The notes: a model not told the origin generated them from the sequence alone. A stretch of 64,000 nucleotides of DNA from Limnephilus marmoratus (GCA_917880885.1 OU862923.1:28163770-28227769), one strand, 5' to 3'. Positions 43,061 to 53,694 are shown, numbered from the stretch's first letter. Translations and numbers: made by a program.

Positions 43061-43499
43061 ACGATTTTTACGGCACGCCAATAACGGAATGCTTAAGTGT
43101 CAATGAAAACCGATTTCAAGTGTGGTATATCTAAAGTGTACGAAAGAATTTTAAATAGTGCATCAGAGGTCATTGAACTTTATGCTAGTGCGAGACAAAA
43201 TACTGTTTTAATGCCTAAAGATTAGATTAAATTTCGGACTAATACACGGCAACATTCAGGGATATTGCCATGATACAATACAGTCCTCAAGCGATCTACT
43301 TTGCTTCATTGTGTGTTGGAGTGCCAGAAAGTATAATAAATTACTCATTTTACCATAGACAATATATAAAGTCCTCATAGAGTTTTAAGAAATTCCATAG
43401 ACTAAGCCCCGTTGTCTATTCTGAACATGTCATTGGTGGAAAATAGCCAAATAAATATAGATAATACGAATTTATAGATAGTTAACAATAACCAAGAAA

Positions 43500-44690
43500 T
43501 TTATCTGTGGTTTTTTAGCAAACCACTTTCATGTTCAGTATGCATCTTTTGTATAGCCCACTCGATTATATCCCAATCGCGGGAAGACCATACCAATGTG
43601 TGCACAGCAACATAACTCAAATTGTTGTATATCTGCGCCTTAAACGGGAAACCGTTTACGTGTTTGTACTGCAACCTCCTATTAGAGAAAGATCACATCT
43701 TTGGTAATGAACCACTTCAATGTAATGTATGCAACTTTGACCATGTGGCGACTATCGGAAGTGTCCCAAGCTGGAAAACAATTCCAATGTCATGACTTCT
43801 GTCCTCTCCCTAGAGGTTGGATCTGTGTCGCGCTACTGGAAAACCGTCTCCATGTTTGTACTGCAACTACTAATTTACAAAATTTTATCCGTGGTTTTTT
43901 CAGCAAACCACTTTCATGTTCGGTATGCATATATTGTTAGGGCCACTCCAGGGCCTCTCACAAGGGAAAAACCATACCAATGTGTACACTGCACCATAAT
44001 TTAAGTTTTTCTATAACTGCGCCTTAAACCGAAAACCGTTTGCATGTATCTACTGCAACCTCCTGCTAGAGAAATAAAACACATCATTGGTTTTGAACCA
44101 CTTCATTGTAATGTATGCAACTTAGGGTGGCGACTTTCGGATGTGTCCCTAGCGGGAAGACCATTCCGATGTCTTGACTGCTGTCCTCTCCCTAGAGGTC
44201 TGAATCTGTGCCGCGCTACTGGAAAACCGTCTCTATGTTTGTACTGCAACTACCTGTAAGAAATTTCCAGATCTGCATAAATCCACTTTCATGTACAGTA
44301 TGCATACTCCGTATAGCGACTATCAGCAGAGTCCCAAGCAGGAAAACATTATAATGTCTTTTTTTGCTGCACTCTCTCCAGTTGTATGGATCTGTGCCAC
44401 GAATCAGGAAAGTCATCTCTATGTTAGCGCTTGAAAACCTTATATAAAAATTTCAATTCTACATAAAACGTAGATAAAATCAGTTGACCATAGACAATGC
44501 TTGTAGAGTAAGAGAAAATAGCAAATAAAATATAGATGCCGTGAGATAATAGATAGTAAACAATCTTCAAAAAATTTATTTTTGCGTTCTCAAGTAAACC
44601 GTTCACTTGTGATGAATGCATCTTTAGTATGAGTAGATTTCATACGGCTCCCAAGTGAAAGAAGCCATTCCGATGTGATTAATGCTACAT
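43500..44690 (+). pseudogene. Decayed tandem C2H2 zinc-finger-like array
   Basis: In shifting plus-strand frames, finger-start motifs recur: KPFTCLYCN (about 43650), EPLQCNVCNF (43710), REKPYQCVHC (43965), RPFRCLDCC (44157), KPSLCLYCN (44222) and SKPFTCDECIFSMSRFHT (44594) followed by KKPFRCD. The K-P-[FY]-x-C-x-x-C pattern is the linker plus first cysteine pair of C2H2 fingers. Most helical His pairs are deleted or mutated and stops are frequent. Two units of about 390 bp (43633 and 44023) are clear duplicates. The parent could be a zinc-finger gene or a finger-bearing transposon. DNA-binding function is lost. Confidence 0.55.
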
Positions 44691-45014
44691 AAATATAATA
44701 TAAGAATAAAAAGAAAAACCATTGCATAAAATAAAATATTAAACGATGGGTGAGTATAATTTGTATAATTGCTTTGTGCTGTGAACTAAAAAAAAAAACC
44801 ACGATGACTGGTTCTAGCGTGAGTACTGATGGTACAGTGCAGAATGGTAGCGACAGTGAGAGGTTGCAGGTATGGCAGCAATTAGTACATAAAACTGGTT
44901 AAACAGGCATATATGAATAATAGTAAGAAACAAGGCATAAACAATAATAAGGTAAGTTCAAATCGTAGTCAGTGGGTCCAGGAGCTAGTACACCTGGTAT
45001 CTATTGATTTTACA
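44691..45014. other. AT-rich spacer, nothing recognised
   Basis: No feature was supported between the zinc-finger relic and the R1-type fragment. Confidence 0.5.
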
Positions 45015-45929
45015 CTAATCTTCGACTCTAAGAGCAGACCATCTTTCAACCCATCTTCTTGTGAACTTCTTCAGACACTCAAAATTAACCTTGTTCGATA
45101 CGAGATCGGAATTCCAAACCGGTCTCGTGACCACTTGCAAACCATCCAGTAATTCGTCTCTGGCATCCGTCATGATCTCGCAATGCCACAGAATGTGCTC
45201 GGCAGTCTGATCCGTGCTTCCGCAGGTGCAGTTCGGATGGGGGGATAGGGAGAGTCTATGCAGTCTCCCCCTGAACTCCCCATGCCCGGACAGTAGCTGG
45301 ACCATGTGATGGTCCAGGTTGATGTACGCCCCTTCCATTCTGATCTTAACTGATGGGAAGAAGGAGAAGGTCCATCTTCCCATATTCGATCTAATCCAGC
45401 GAGATTGCCACTCATTGAGTGTAAGCTCTCTCATTCGTTTAAGTAGCCCAGGGAGAGTCCCGACTCCACTTGGTGTGATGACAACACCGAGGTGGGTGGC
45501 AGGGAGTCCCCTGGTCAACTTCTTCTTTGTTAACACCTCCCTAATTTCTAAATCGATTGGCAGAACACCTGCCAGCACGGGTAATGCGTCCGAAGCTACC
45601 GTTCTGTAGGCACCAGAAAGTGCCAGCAAGGGAGTTCGCTGGCCTCTTTTGAGCGCCGAGAGTATTAGAGAATTATCCAGGCGGTGCTCCCACACAGAGG
45701 CGCAGTACGCTACTTGCGTAACGTACACTCCCCTATATATCAAACGGAGAGCCGGACTTCTCAAACCCCATTCAGATGTGGAGATTCTCCTCAGCTTCAA
45801 AAAGAGTGCCTGGGCCTTGCTGGAGACTTCCTTAACATGGGCAAGAAACGAGGACGATCGATCTAGAGTAACTCCAAGGTATTTAGCTGTCTCAACAAAT
45901 AAGAGTTGGCAGTGCATGATTGTAAACAC
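45015..45929 (-). CDS. R1-clade non-LTR retrotransposon ORF2, C-terminal fragment (uninterrupted)
   Basis: The 304-codon frame starts inside the reverse transcriptase at AKYLGVTLDRS (residues 15-25), the last conserved RT block. It continues through YVTQVAYCASVWEHRL (69-84) and NEWQSRWIRSNMGRWTFSFF (172-191). HHMVQLLSGHGEFRGRLHRL (207-226) follows, then a cysteine-histidine motif C234-x-C236-x8-H245-x4-C250. This order is characteristic of the R1 clade (R1, TRAS, SART, Waldo types). No stop or shift interrupts it, so the copy is young or little decayed. The fingers, palm (YxDD) and endonuclease are absent, and the ATG is fortuitous. It cannot move on its own. The antisense frames are shadows. 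Confidence 0.9.
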   Translation of the reverse strand: MFTIMHCQLLFVETAKYLGVTLDRSSSFLAHVKEVSSKAQALFLKLRRISTSEWGLRSPALRLIYRGVYVTQVAYCASVWEHRLDNSLILSALKRGQRTPLLALSGAYRTVASDALPVLAGVLPIDLEIREVLTKKKLTRGLPATHLGVVITPSGVGTLPGLLKRMRELTLNEWQSRWIRSNMGRWTFSFFPSVKIRMEGAYINLDHHMVQLLSGHGEFRGRLHRLSLSPHPNCTCGSTDQTAEHILWHCEIMTDARDELLDGLQVVTRPVWNSDLVSNKVNFECLKKFTRRWVERWSALRVED

Positions 45930-46079
45930 TCATTATGGTTAATCACAAATGAATTCATATTGTATTGCTTGCCTACCGGTTTCGCTAACACCCAAGCCAT
46001 AGTTCCTTTCGCCAATAACTTAACCTCCTGGAATATTGATGCATCGTTTTCAGTTCCACTCTTAAATTGTTAATTTATA
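45930..46079 (-). other. Junction upstream of the R1-type fragment
   Basis: On the minus strand this continues as KLLAKGTMAWVLAKPVGKQ-like codons, which do not match R1 RT as I know it. It may be the 5' truncation junction or unrelated sequence. Confidence 0.3.
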
Positions 46080-46490
46080 TCTATACTAATATTATAAATG
46101 CAAAAGTGCGTGTGTTTGTTTGTTACGCTCTCACGCCTAAGCCGCTTGACCGATTTTAAAAATTCTTTCAACAATAGAAGGCTAAATTATATGCGAGTAA
46201 AATAGGCTATATATAATGATAAGCTCTGGCGTTATACATTAATTAATTAAAAATTCTTTCAACAATAGAAAGCTATATTATATGCGAGTAAAATAGGTTT
46301 TGCAATAGGTTGCACGCGAGCTGTTTGAAACCTGAATGTACAGGGACTGAACGTATGGAATGCGGGAGGGGGGAAGGGGAAGGGGAACTCGGGTAGGGTT
46401 TCGCGGGAGGGGGGAAGGGAACCCGGGAGGGGGGTGGGGAACCTGGTGGGGGGAGGGGAACTAGGGAGAGGGGATTCTTTAACATTAAAA
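46080..46490 (+). mobile_element. Helitron-like element (H10), 3' truncated
   Basis: It begins TCTATACTAATATTATAAA with A before it, the classic insect Helitron 5' end, then CCGCTTGACCGATTTTAAAA. A 91-bp internal direct duplication (46157 and 46248) is visible. A purine-rich tract (46360-46470) is shared in reverse with H2. No CTAG end is found. Confidence 0.7.
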
Positions 46491-46639
46491 TTCTCCAATA
46501 GTGAACATCATAAATTCGCCATGAGCTGTGGAGCTATTAAATATTTATGAATATTCAAGTGTTAAAAAAACAGGAAGACAAACTACTGTTTGATCCATAT
46601 TTTTCCATTTGCAAAAAAAAACAATTTTTTTGAAAATGC

Positions 46640-46870
46640 GAATAATATCTCCAAACCATGTGGAGCCAGTGAGTCTATGGCATCCCTAATTGGGGCATGC
46701 TGTGAGGCTAAGATTAATGGGGACGTACCTGGCTACACAAAACTTTTCAAAAAAATGGCTTATACTCATACATTTCAAAGTGTTTCAATTCTGAATTGTG
46801 GTCTTTCAACAGGGTTATACTAAAAGTATCCTCCGCTCTGGAACGTGCCGAAAAATGCTATATGTTCTTG
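46640..46870 (-). mobile_element. SINE-B, copy 2
   Basis: Plus-strand blocks GGAGCCAGTGAGTCTATGG, CATCCCTAATTGGGG, CAATTCTGAATTGTGGTC and CTGGAACGTGCC match 29327-29590 in the same orientation. The poly-A side (left) is degenerate. Confidence 0.55.
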
Positions 46871-46919
46871 TTAGTGAATTAGTTATCAAACAGAAAAATT
46901 TAATTAATTATAATTTACT

Positions 46920-47425
46920 TAAGCAGACCAGAATTTTAACAAAATTATTTCAACGTTAATTTTCAAGTTTTGCGAAAGTTCTATTCAAGTTCTGTTATTA
47001 TATCATAGTGGACTAGTGGTTTCAATAAACTGAATTAATAACAGAACTTAAAATGATATGATTTTAGATTTTCACGGCCAAAAGTATATTCGTTATTTAT
47101 TTTTGGGGTGTTTTGCAGTGTTGCGCTACCTCCTTCTTTAGCCGACGTTCTGGACAGCACTACAGTGTTCGTTGTGTCATCAGGGCAGATGTGTGACTTG
47201 TATGTGTATGACACACTTCTGCCCTGATGATGGACGCTGACACGCTGTCCGAAACGTTGGCTAAAGAAGGAGGTAGCGCAACACGGCATAACATCCCAAA
47301 ATAAATAACAGAAAAAAGAAACAAAAAACAAAAAGAACTTGAATAGATTTTTCACATGAAAATTAACTTTGAAATTTAATGAATTGTTCGAATTCTGTGA
47401 AACGAACTGTCCTTAAAAATATAAT
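46920..47425. repeat. Repeat L arms flanking an inverted Penelope-type tail pair
   Basis: The left arm at 46930-46995 (TAATTTTCAAGTTTTGCG, TTCTATTCAAGTTCTG) and the right arm at 47330-47425 (AAGAACTTGAATAG, AATTGTTCGAATTCTGTG) are inverted relative to each other. They enclose tail pair P4. The result is a nested palindromic locus. Confidence 0.5.
47059..47318. mobile_element. Penelope-type tail P4, inverted pair
   Basis: The left arm (47059-47200) is the reverse complement of the tail: TTTTCACGGCCAAAAG, GCTACCTCCTTCTTTAGCC, CATCAGGGCAGATGTG. The right arm (47210-47318) is direct: CTGCCCTGATGATGGACG, CGAAACGTTGGC, ACACGGCATAACATCCC. The arms meet around TGTATGTGTATGACACA. Confidence 0.7.
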
Positions 47426-47430
47426 AATTT

Positions 47431-48055
47431 CATATGTTTTTGTAACAAAGATATCATCTTTTGAACTGAATCACAGAGTTTGTCGCAGGGAAAAATATCA
47501 GAGTAAATAAACACATAATAATAAAATAATCCGCAATTCAAAGGCATTATAGCGCCATACTCAGTCATCTTTGAAGGCGCGCGATAATGTAAACGCACAT
47601 AAGAACGATGCTTTAAAATATATTTGACAGCGCAAATCATTTATCCCGTATAATAGAAACACGTATCATTTGTAGGAGAAACATTTAATACACGCGAAGA
47701 GAGGCTGCTTGGCGAGGATCCTTCCTGGAGATCGCGGAATCGGTAAACACAGTGAACTTGTGTGTAACTTCGTTCTGAATTAATTTATTACTCAGAGTTG
47801 GTGGTATACAAACAGTTAGAATAATTATATTATAAGTACGAATCAAGAATAACACCTGAATGAAAGAGGTCAATGAAAAAATCCTAAAAAAACACTTAAA
47901 ACGACCTCGGAGACAAATAAAATAGAATTAGATAACTTTAGTCCGCCGAGGCACAAGAAGAGTAAGACTAAGAAAATAAGACTATGTGAGGAAGACAAAG
48001 AAGTAATATTTTGTATGTATAGTGTTTTAAGTCTATTTTTTTTATTTTTGGAATA
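47431..48055. other. Intergenic stretch, nothing recognised
   Basis: No feature was supported. Confidence 0.5.
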
Positions 48056-48095
48056 ACTAAATGAGTAAAACCTCGAATTGTAATATTTAATTGTT
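48056..48095 (+). repeat. Fragment of the GAGTAAAACCTC foldback family
   Basis: GAGTAAAACCTCGAATTGTA and ATATTTAATTG match the outer flank of the foldback family at 37438 and 60750. Confidence 0.45.
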
Positions 48096-48885
48096 AGCGA
48101 CATTTTTTTTTCAAATGTTGGTTTGTGAGTCGCTAATATTGTGTTCAATGATATACAGGGTGTTAAGAGGGCATTACCAGAGAAAGCCGGAAATACGTCA
48201 TTTTCAAAAAAGTTTTCAGACGTATTGACTCTTTTCCACAAAAAATTATAAATGGATTTCGAAAGATTGTTCTTTTATCTAGCATAGTTATGTAATAAAT
48301 TTTTAGATTTTTTTTTAATTTTTAGTATAATAAGGTTATTCCATAGGTCGTTGGCAGATTTGTTAAATTTTCAAAAAAGTTTTTGTATTATACCACACCC
48401 ATTTCAAATAATGTAATCATGCAGTAAAATAAATCAATACATTATCTAGCAAAGTTATGTATTAGAATTTTAATTTTAGTTTCAATAAAATCATTAAAAA
48501 ATATGTACGTACATGTGTTTCTTGACGATAATTGGTCCATTTGTGTATTTATTTGCGCACTTACAAACTAATATATTTCCGATTTTTTTAACATTCTTAT
48601 TAAATTTAGACATTATTGAAAAATGATAAATACTTATAATCAAAAAATAACTACAAAAGGTACACTATTTTAATAGTTTTATCATCACGCCTTTCAGCAT
48701 TTTTGGATGAAGGTATAAATTAAAGCTAACTTGGATTGAAATAAATTCGATATTGAGTTATAATTTAAAAAAGCTGGTACGGAGAAAAATCAATCTTTCT
48801 CATTGTAACCGCCCTGCACGATCGGAAGAACAACTTTCGACGAAATGTGGATTTTCGTCCGCTGGCTGGTTAAACGCTCTTAAGG
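48096..48885. other. AT-rich stretch, nothing certain
   Basis: CAGGGTGTTAAGAGG at 48156 resembles the outer end of family M but the following bases differ. Otherwise nothing is recognised. Confidence 0.4.
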
Positions 48886-49146
48886 GACGTACTTGACTTA
48901 CTTTAACTAGTGATTCCTGAGATTATTTGGAGTAAGAAATGTAAATGAAATTTTGTCTCCGGTGACTTTTTTTGACAATTTTTTTTTTTGTAAACTATCC
49001 AACACCTACCATTTTTTTATGTTTTTGTAGAAAACAAAAACATTAAAGATGTCACCAGAGACAAAAATTTCATTTACTCTTTTACTCCAAATAATGTCAG
49101 GAATCACTGGTTAAAGTAAGTCAAGTACGTCCTTTAACACCCTGTT
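48886..49146. mobile_element. MITE family M, near-complete palindrome
   Basis: The left arm GGGACGTACTTGACTTACTT, then GTGATTCCTGAG and TTTTGTCTCCGGTGAC, is mirrored on the right with only a few mismatches out to AGGACGTACTTGACTTACTT read in reverse. The right end is CTTTAACACCCTGT. The arms are about 105-110 bp around an AT-rich middle. Non-coding. Confidence 0.7.
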
Positions 49147-50144
49147 TACCTAGTGGCTAAAAAAAATTAAATACTCCAATTTTATCCCTTTGTTATTAGA
49201 AAAGGCATTTAAAATCAATAAACACTCAATAAATAAATACTATTCTATCAAAATCTAGAAATGAGACTACAGCATCTTCAACAGTCATAGGTAAACTTTT
49301 AGTACTTATGCTCAATACCAATTTCGTAGACCAGTGTTTCGAGCTATTTGGCTTGCAGAGACTTTTAATTGTCGTATCCAGAATAACGACCGCATTTCTT
49401 CAGTGGTAAATGACATTACTCAGTCCAAGGTTTTTTTAATGTATTTTTCCTTGATTACCTGCTAATTAACCTCATTGATTAATATAACATTGTATTAAGC
49501 TTAAACTTTTTAATACTTTATGCCACTGGCAACATGGACAGTAATTCCAAAAATATTTTATGTACTTGTAAAAAATTAAAATAAGTATGTTAGTCTTAGT
49601 TTTAAGCCATAGTGTAAGCCATTTTATGACAGTTTTGTGCATTAAAACCCACTCGGCCATAAAATATATACATTTTTAAGTCTTTAGTTATCAATCTTAG
49701 TTGTAAGCCACTTAAAGTAATAAATCTTAACCACACGGAGTTATCAGTTATAAGTCAATGATAGGGTGTAGGTTATTTATATATACGAGTAGGTATATAA
49801 ATAAGAAAAGTGATTTTCTCACGAAAACGGTGCTATAGAAATTATGGCCGAACAGCCTTAAAATATTAGTATCGTTTAATTTTACCGACTGGTATCACCG
49901 AGAACAGCTGCTGGTTCTCCGGATGACAATGCAAATTCATTTAGATTTCCGCGTTCGTTCCATTCGCTCTCTTACCGTCATTGTTTTAACACTGTACTAA
50001 TAAGTAAAGCAACGTCTTTCGTTTGACTCGCATAATCAAAAGTTCTTATTGAAAATCTCCATCACACACGCAATCCAGTTTACAGATGTGGCAAGGACTG
50101 TAAACTGCAACCAAGGTTAAATACATAACCTCCTTTTCAAAAAC
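49147..50144. other. Intergenic stretch, nothing recognised
   Basis: No feature was supported. A short hairpin GAGAACAGCTGCTGGTTCTC lies at about 49901. Confidence 0.5.
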
Positions 50145-50340
50145 CATTATTTATTTATTTATTAATAGAAACAAACAGTACATTAGTTACAGTGGTGAAA
50201 ACAATTTACTGTTATTAAGTATATTTCAAGGTGGGTACCTATGATATGTTTCAATTATTGAAGTTTCTTATGTGTAGGGTCTATAGTGGGTAGGTGTGTG
50301 TGTGTGTGTGAGTATGTTATTATTAGTAATTTCAAAAGTT
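50145..50340 (-). repeat. Possible LINE 3' end with (TAAA)n tail and a (GT)n microsatellite
   Basis: TTATTTATTTATTTATTAA at 50148 resembles the tail of the LINE copies at 40819 and 56165, but the adjacent sequence is not alignable by eye. A (GT)9-type run lies at 50296-50311. Confidence 0.3.
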
Positions 50341-50837
50341 ACTGAAGTCCACTGGGTTACAGGATCCAGCAAAGTCATTGGGGTGGCTTGTTCCGACTTT
50401 TATCTTTCATCCCTGCTCGGGATGTTCATATTCCATTAACTATGCATAAAGAGCAAGTGGAAATTTGCCATCCTCATGACTGCCTTGTGCCTTGCGCCTT
50501 GCGCCTTGAGGGAACTACCACTGAGACTGACTAGTGAGACGTCACGCAAGGAAGAAGGGTGGAGGGAGTGCAAAGATTCAACCGGGACGCTGCTCCGGAT
50601 CTTAAAAATCTTTGGAACTACCGTTCCGGTTTTAAAATATAAAGTTTAAAAAAATCTGTATTATATTACGTCTAGTTTTAGTAGTTTTTGGGATCCAATT
50701 TACAGTCAAAATTTTTCGAACAGTTGCTATAAATAGCTTTATCTTGTTATTTTCTCCTTCTTCTTCCCAACCTCCACTTCCTTCAGACTCATAAATATTA
50801 GCTAATAGAGAAGCCATAGTTCCACTGGCTGCCGGCA
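50341..50837. other. Intergenic stretch, nothing recognised
   Basis: A short triplication CTTGTGCC, CTTGCGCC, CTTGCGCC lies at about 50484-50508. Otherwise unremarkable. Confidence 0.45.
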
Positions 50838-51415
50838 GTTTTCATCATTTTTTTAATAAGTCTTTTGATAAGCCTAGAAAAAAATAAAGTATTAGATCTA
50901 TGTATATAAAAACACTTTCAAGTGCAAACTCTTCTACTTATAAACCCCTTTTCGAATGTGGTTTCAATTTATTGTTTAATGTGGCAAATACAGTTTCTGT
51001 TATAACAATCGCAAAAAAATTATATTTTCGCCCAAACTTCACAAAATAAAACAATATATGCATTTTCTCCTTAAATTTTTGGACGAATTTGGATTTTTAA
51101 AGTGAACCTTATGCCATCGGCGTAAGAACGATGCACTTGGCACACCCATTTCGTGTCAGTTACGCCCCGCCTACGTTCTAGACCCCGCTTGGTTCCGTGA
51201 AAACAATTTTAAATTTCCTTGTTATAACAACAAGCAATGCGTAAAAAAGAGTTAATACGAAAGATACAGACCTTTACGAAATCAACCTCTAAAAAACAAT
51301 TCTTAAATACCTTTTCCATACCTTTCCAAAAGCTTTTTCTCAAGTATTTTTAAATCCCTCCCAAAGAGGCGTGGATTCCGATTTCGATTTATCCTGGACA
51401 ATTGGATCACCTTAA
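50838..51415 (+). mobile_element. Family T element, copy T7 (5' truncated)
   Basis: It aligns from TTTAATAAGTCTTTTGATAA to the end ATTGGATCACCTTAA with an intact right TTAA. The middle is shortened near 51070 and 51170. Confidence 0.65.
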
Positions 51416-51435
51416 TGTACGATAATACAAAGTGC

Positions 51436-51650
51436 ATGAAATGGATGTAGAAACTAAACGTTGCTTGAAATGGATTTAGTCGTGTTTGGTGATTAGGCCT
51501 ACCAAACCTCACTTCCCCACCTTTTCCCCTTCCCTATTATTTGCAGCCTCACAGCATTCCCTGATTGAGGACGCCTTAGTCGCACTGCCTCCAGAGGGTT
51601 GGGAGCAGTAGGGACTCTTATTTGGTACTCAGATAAAAAAAGGTTCCTTT
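51436..51650 (+). mobile_element. SINE-B, copy 3
   Basis: Plus orientation: ACGTTGCTTGAAATGG, CGTGTTTGGTGATTAGG, CAGCCTCACAGCATTCCC, GGGAGCAGTAGGGACTC, then ATAAAAAAAGG. It starts 20 bp after T7. Confidence 0.55.
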
Positions 51651-52856
51651 AAGGGAAAACATAAAATACTTCATAATCAGCTCGTTCATATATGGCAGTA
51701 ATTTAATTATTTTAGAAAAAAGTTTGCAAAAATGTTTTTTTGCAAAAATGTTTTTTCCAAAAATAATTACGAGCAAATTATGAATTATTTTTAGTTTACC
51801 TTTAAGGGTCCGCTACCCGAATTTCTACAGATTTCTTGCATATCCCCTTTAAATATTTGAAGTTTTTAAGCTCTTAAAAAAATATATGTTATTTTCGAAG
51901 AAAATATCTATACATTCCCACGCCGAAACGCAAATTATATGAAATTCCATTCAATAGAAAAAAAACGCTAAGTGTGCTCCGAAAATTATTTTTTTCAAGT
52001 CCGATTCAGTTATTTTAAAAGTTATATGTATGAAAAAATTCACAATGTTTCTTTAAATTGTACTTGACACAGCCCCCATGAGATTTTTGCTCTATTTTAA
52101 ACGAGTCGTGTTTTATTAAACATTTTCGCAATTTTCGCATCGATTTGAATCGAATGTTAGCACTCTAACATTCGTAATTTCGTATCTCTCCATCTTCTTC
52201 TTTTCGGGCCAGGTTGCGGAGCCTTAATTTTCCTACGATATCTACCATGGAAAGTGTGCCTTCATTTTTGTAGTTAATTTAATGCAGTTTTTAATTACAT
52301 AACCAACTTAAAACGTATTCTTTGCTGACTCCAATTATCCCGGAAGTTCGCCGCTCGGAGTGGGGGGGGGGGGGGGTAGCAAAACGGGAGAGATAGCAAG
52401 TAGCAGCGGCAAGGCACCAGGGGTAGCAGGATAGCAGAAGGGCTGAGGGGATGAAGCCGAGATAATATGGGCGAGAATGTTTGTCGGAAACCAAAAGCGA
52501 TTTATCACAATGGGAGGATAGGATAGCGTTGTCATACAAGGAAGTCATACCGCCAGAACACGACTCGCTTATGTGAGAAAGCTTATTGTGGGTGTTGGAC
52601 CCTCAGATTATTTCAGAAGATTCTCAGCTAGGAATTTCATCTGGTGTATTTGCCTAAATTAATTTCTTAGATTATTTGGGAGTGCTTTGAGAGTTTGGAT
52701 TTTGACTGACACGTATTAACGTAATATTTTTGGAGGGAAAGATTTTAGTCTTGCTTTAGAACAGTGTCAAAAACTACACCGAGCAGAAAAAAAGTATTTT
52801 GAAAATGATTAAAAAAACATTGTCAAAACATATGTCTGTGAAAATCTACTAACCTA
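51651..52856. other. Intergenic stretch with a G15 run
   Basis: G15 lies at 52362-52376 in a locally GC-richer patch (52340-52460). A direct duplication TTTGCAAAAATGTTTTTT occurs at about 51723 and 51738. No coding is recognised. Confidence 0.5.
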
Positions 52857-52945
52857 TCTGCCATAATGACGGATACTGTGGAAGCGCAATAACCCATGAA
52901 TTAGTCAAAATAATAATTTTGGCCGCGAAAATCTGAATACATCCA
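52857..52945 (+). mobile_element. Penelope-type tail P6 (strongly decayed)
   Basis: TATCTGCCATAATGACGGAT corresponds to CATCTGCCCTGATGATGGAC, and TTTTGGCCGCGAAAATCTG to the end TTTTGGCCGTGAAAATC. The middle is lost. Confidence 0.45.
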
Positions 52946-52984
52946 CCTCTACAGTTATCCAGAAGATCATATAGATATCTCAAA

Positions 52985-53165
52985 TGGTTCCATGCCAACT
53001 CAAAAACACCTCAGAAAGGTTATTAAAAGCTTGAAAAAATAATTTTAAAATAGCCGGTAACCCTAACCTAACTTAATCTATTTAACCAATTTTTTTATCA
53101 TAACTCTTAATGACCTTTCTGAGGTGCTTCTGAGTTGGTTTCATTCTGAGTTGTCCGGTCACCAT
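52985..53165. mobile_element. MITE family C, copy 1
   Basis: The arms CCAACTCAAAAACACCTCAG with AAAGGTTATTAA (left) and TTAATGACCTTTCTGAGG with TGCTTCTGAGTTGG (right) are inverted repeats. The middle holds CCGGTAACCCTAACCTAAC. The copy at 56550-56800 shares the middle in reverse complement. Confidence 0.55.
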
Positions 53166-53342
53166 CTCAAATATAATAATTGCATATCCCCAGTTTTTTA
53201 CCAGTTAAACAAATGAACCTTTCACAGACTTTCGCGAATAATATATGCATATGTCAAGTAAGTAAGTCAGTACGAGTATGTAAATTATATATTGTTTATG
53301 AGTTTATTTATTGTTCTGTTATACGTGGTGGAATTATATTGT

Positions 53343-53540
53343 ATTAAATTGAAATTAAAACAATTTTTAACTTATTTCCACATATTTATTTAACCAGTAC
53401 CGGTTTCGTCCTGTTATTGACATCTTCAGGCTGGCAATTGACAATTGCCAGCCTGAAGATGTCCATAACAGGACGAAACCGGTACTGGTTAAATAAATAT
53501 GTGGAAATAAGTTAAAAAATTGTTTTAATTTCAATTTAAT
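53343..53540. mobile_element. 197-bp palindrome with Penelope-type motifs
   Basis: The arms of about 97 bp centre on 53441 (GGCAATTGACAATTGCC). Each arm has GCCTGAAGATGTC, ACAGGACGAAACCGGTAC and a TTAAATAAATATGTGG block. A single-base indel lies near 53418/53463. The CTGAAGATG...CGAAAC pattern is like the palindrome at 23396, but the sequences are otherwise different. Confidence 0.65.
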
Positions 53541-53694
53541 ATATTGTTTAGTTGTTTTCTAGCTTTTCAAATTGATTTGATATTTAACGAATATTACGCA
53601 ACAATATAAGATCAACGCAGCAAGTACGATCGTATATCTTAGATAATATTTCTCTCAATTAATTAATAAATTCTTAAATATTCCAATATTTCTT

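Noticed and set aside
45319..45942. Plus-strand frames of 96-97 codons
   Set aside because: Antisense shadows of the R1-clade coding frame.
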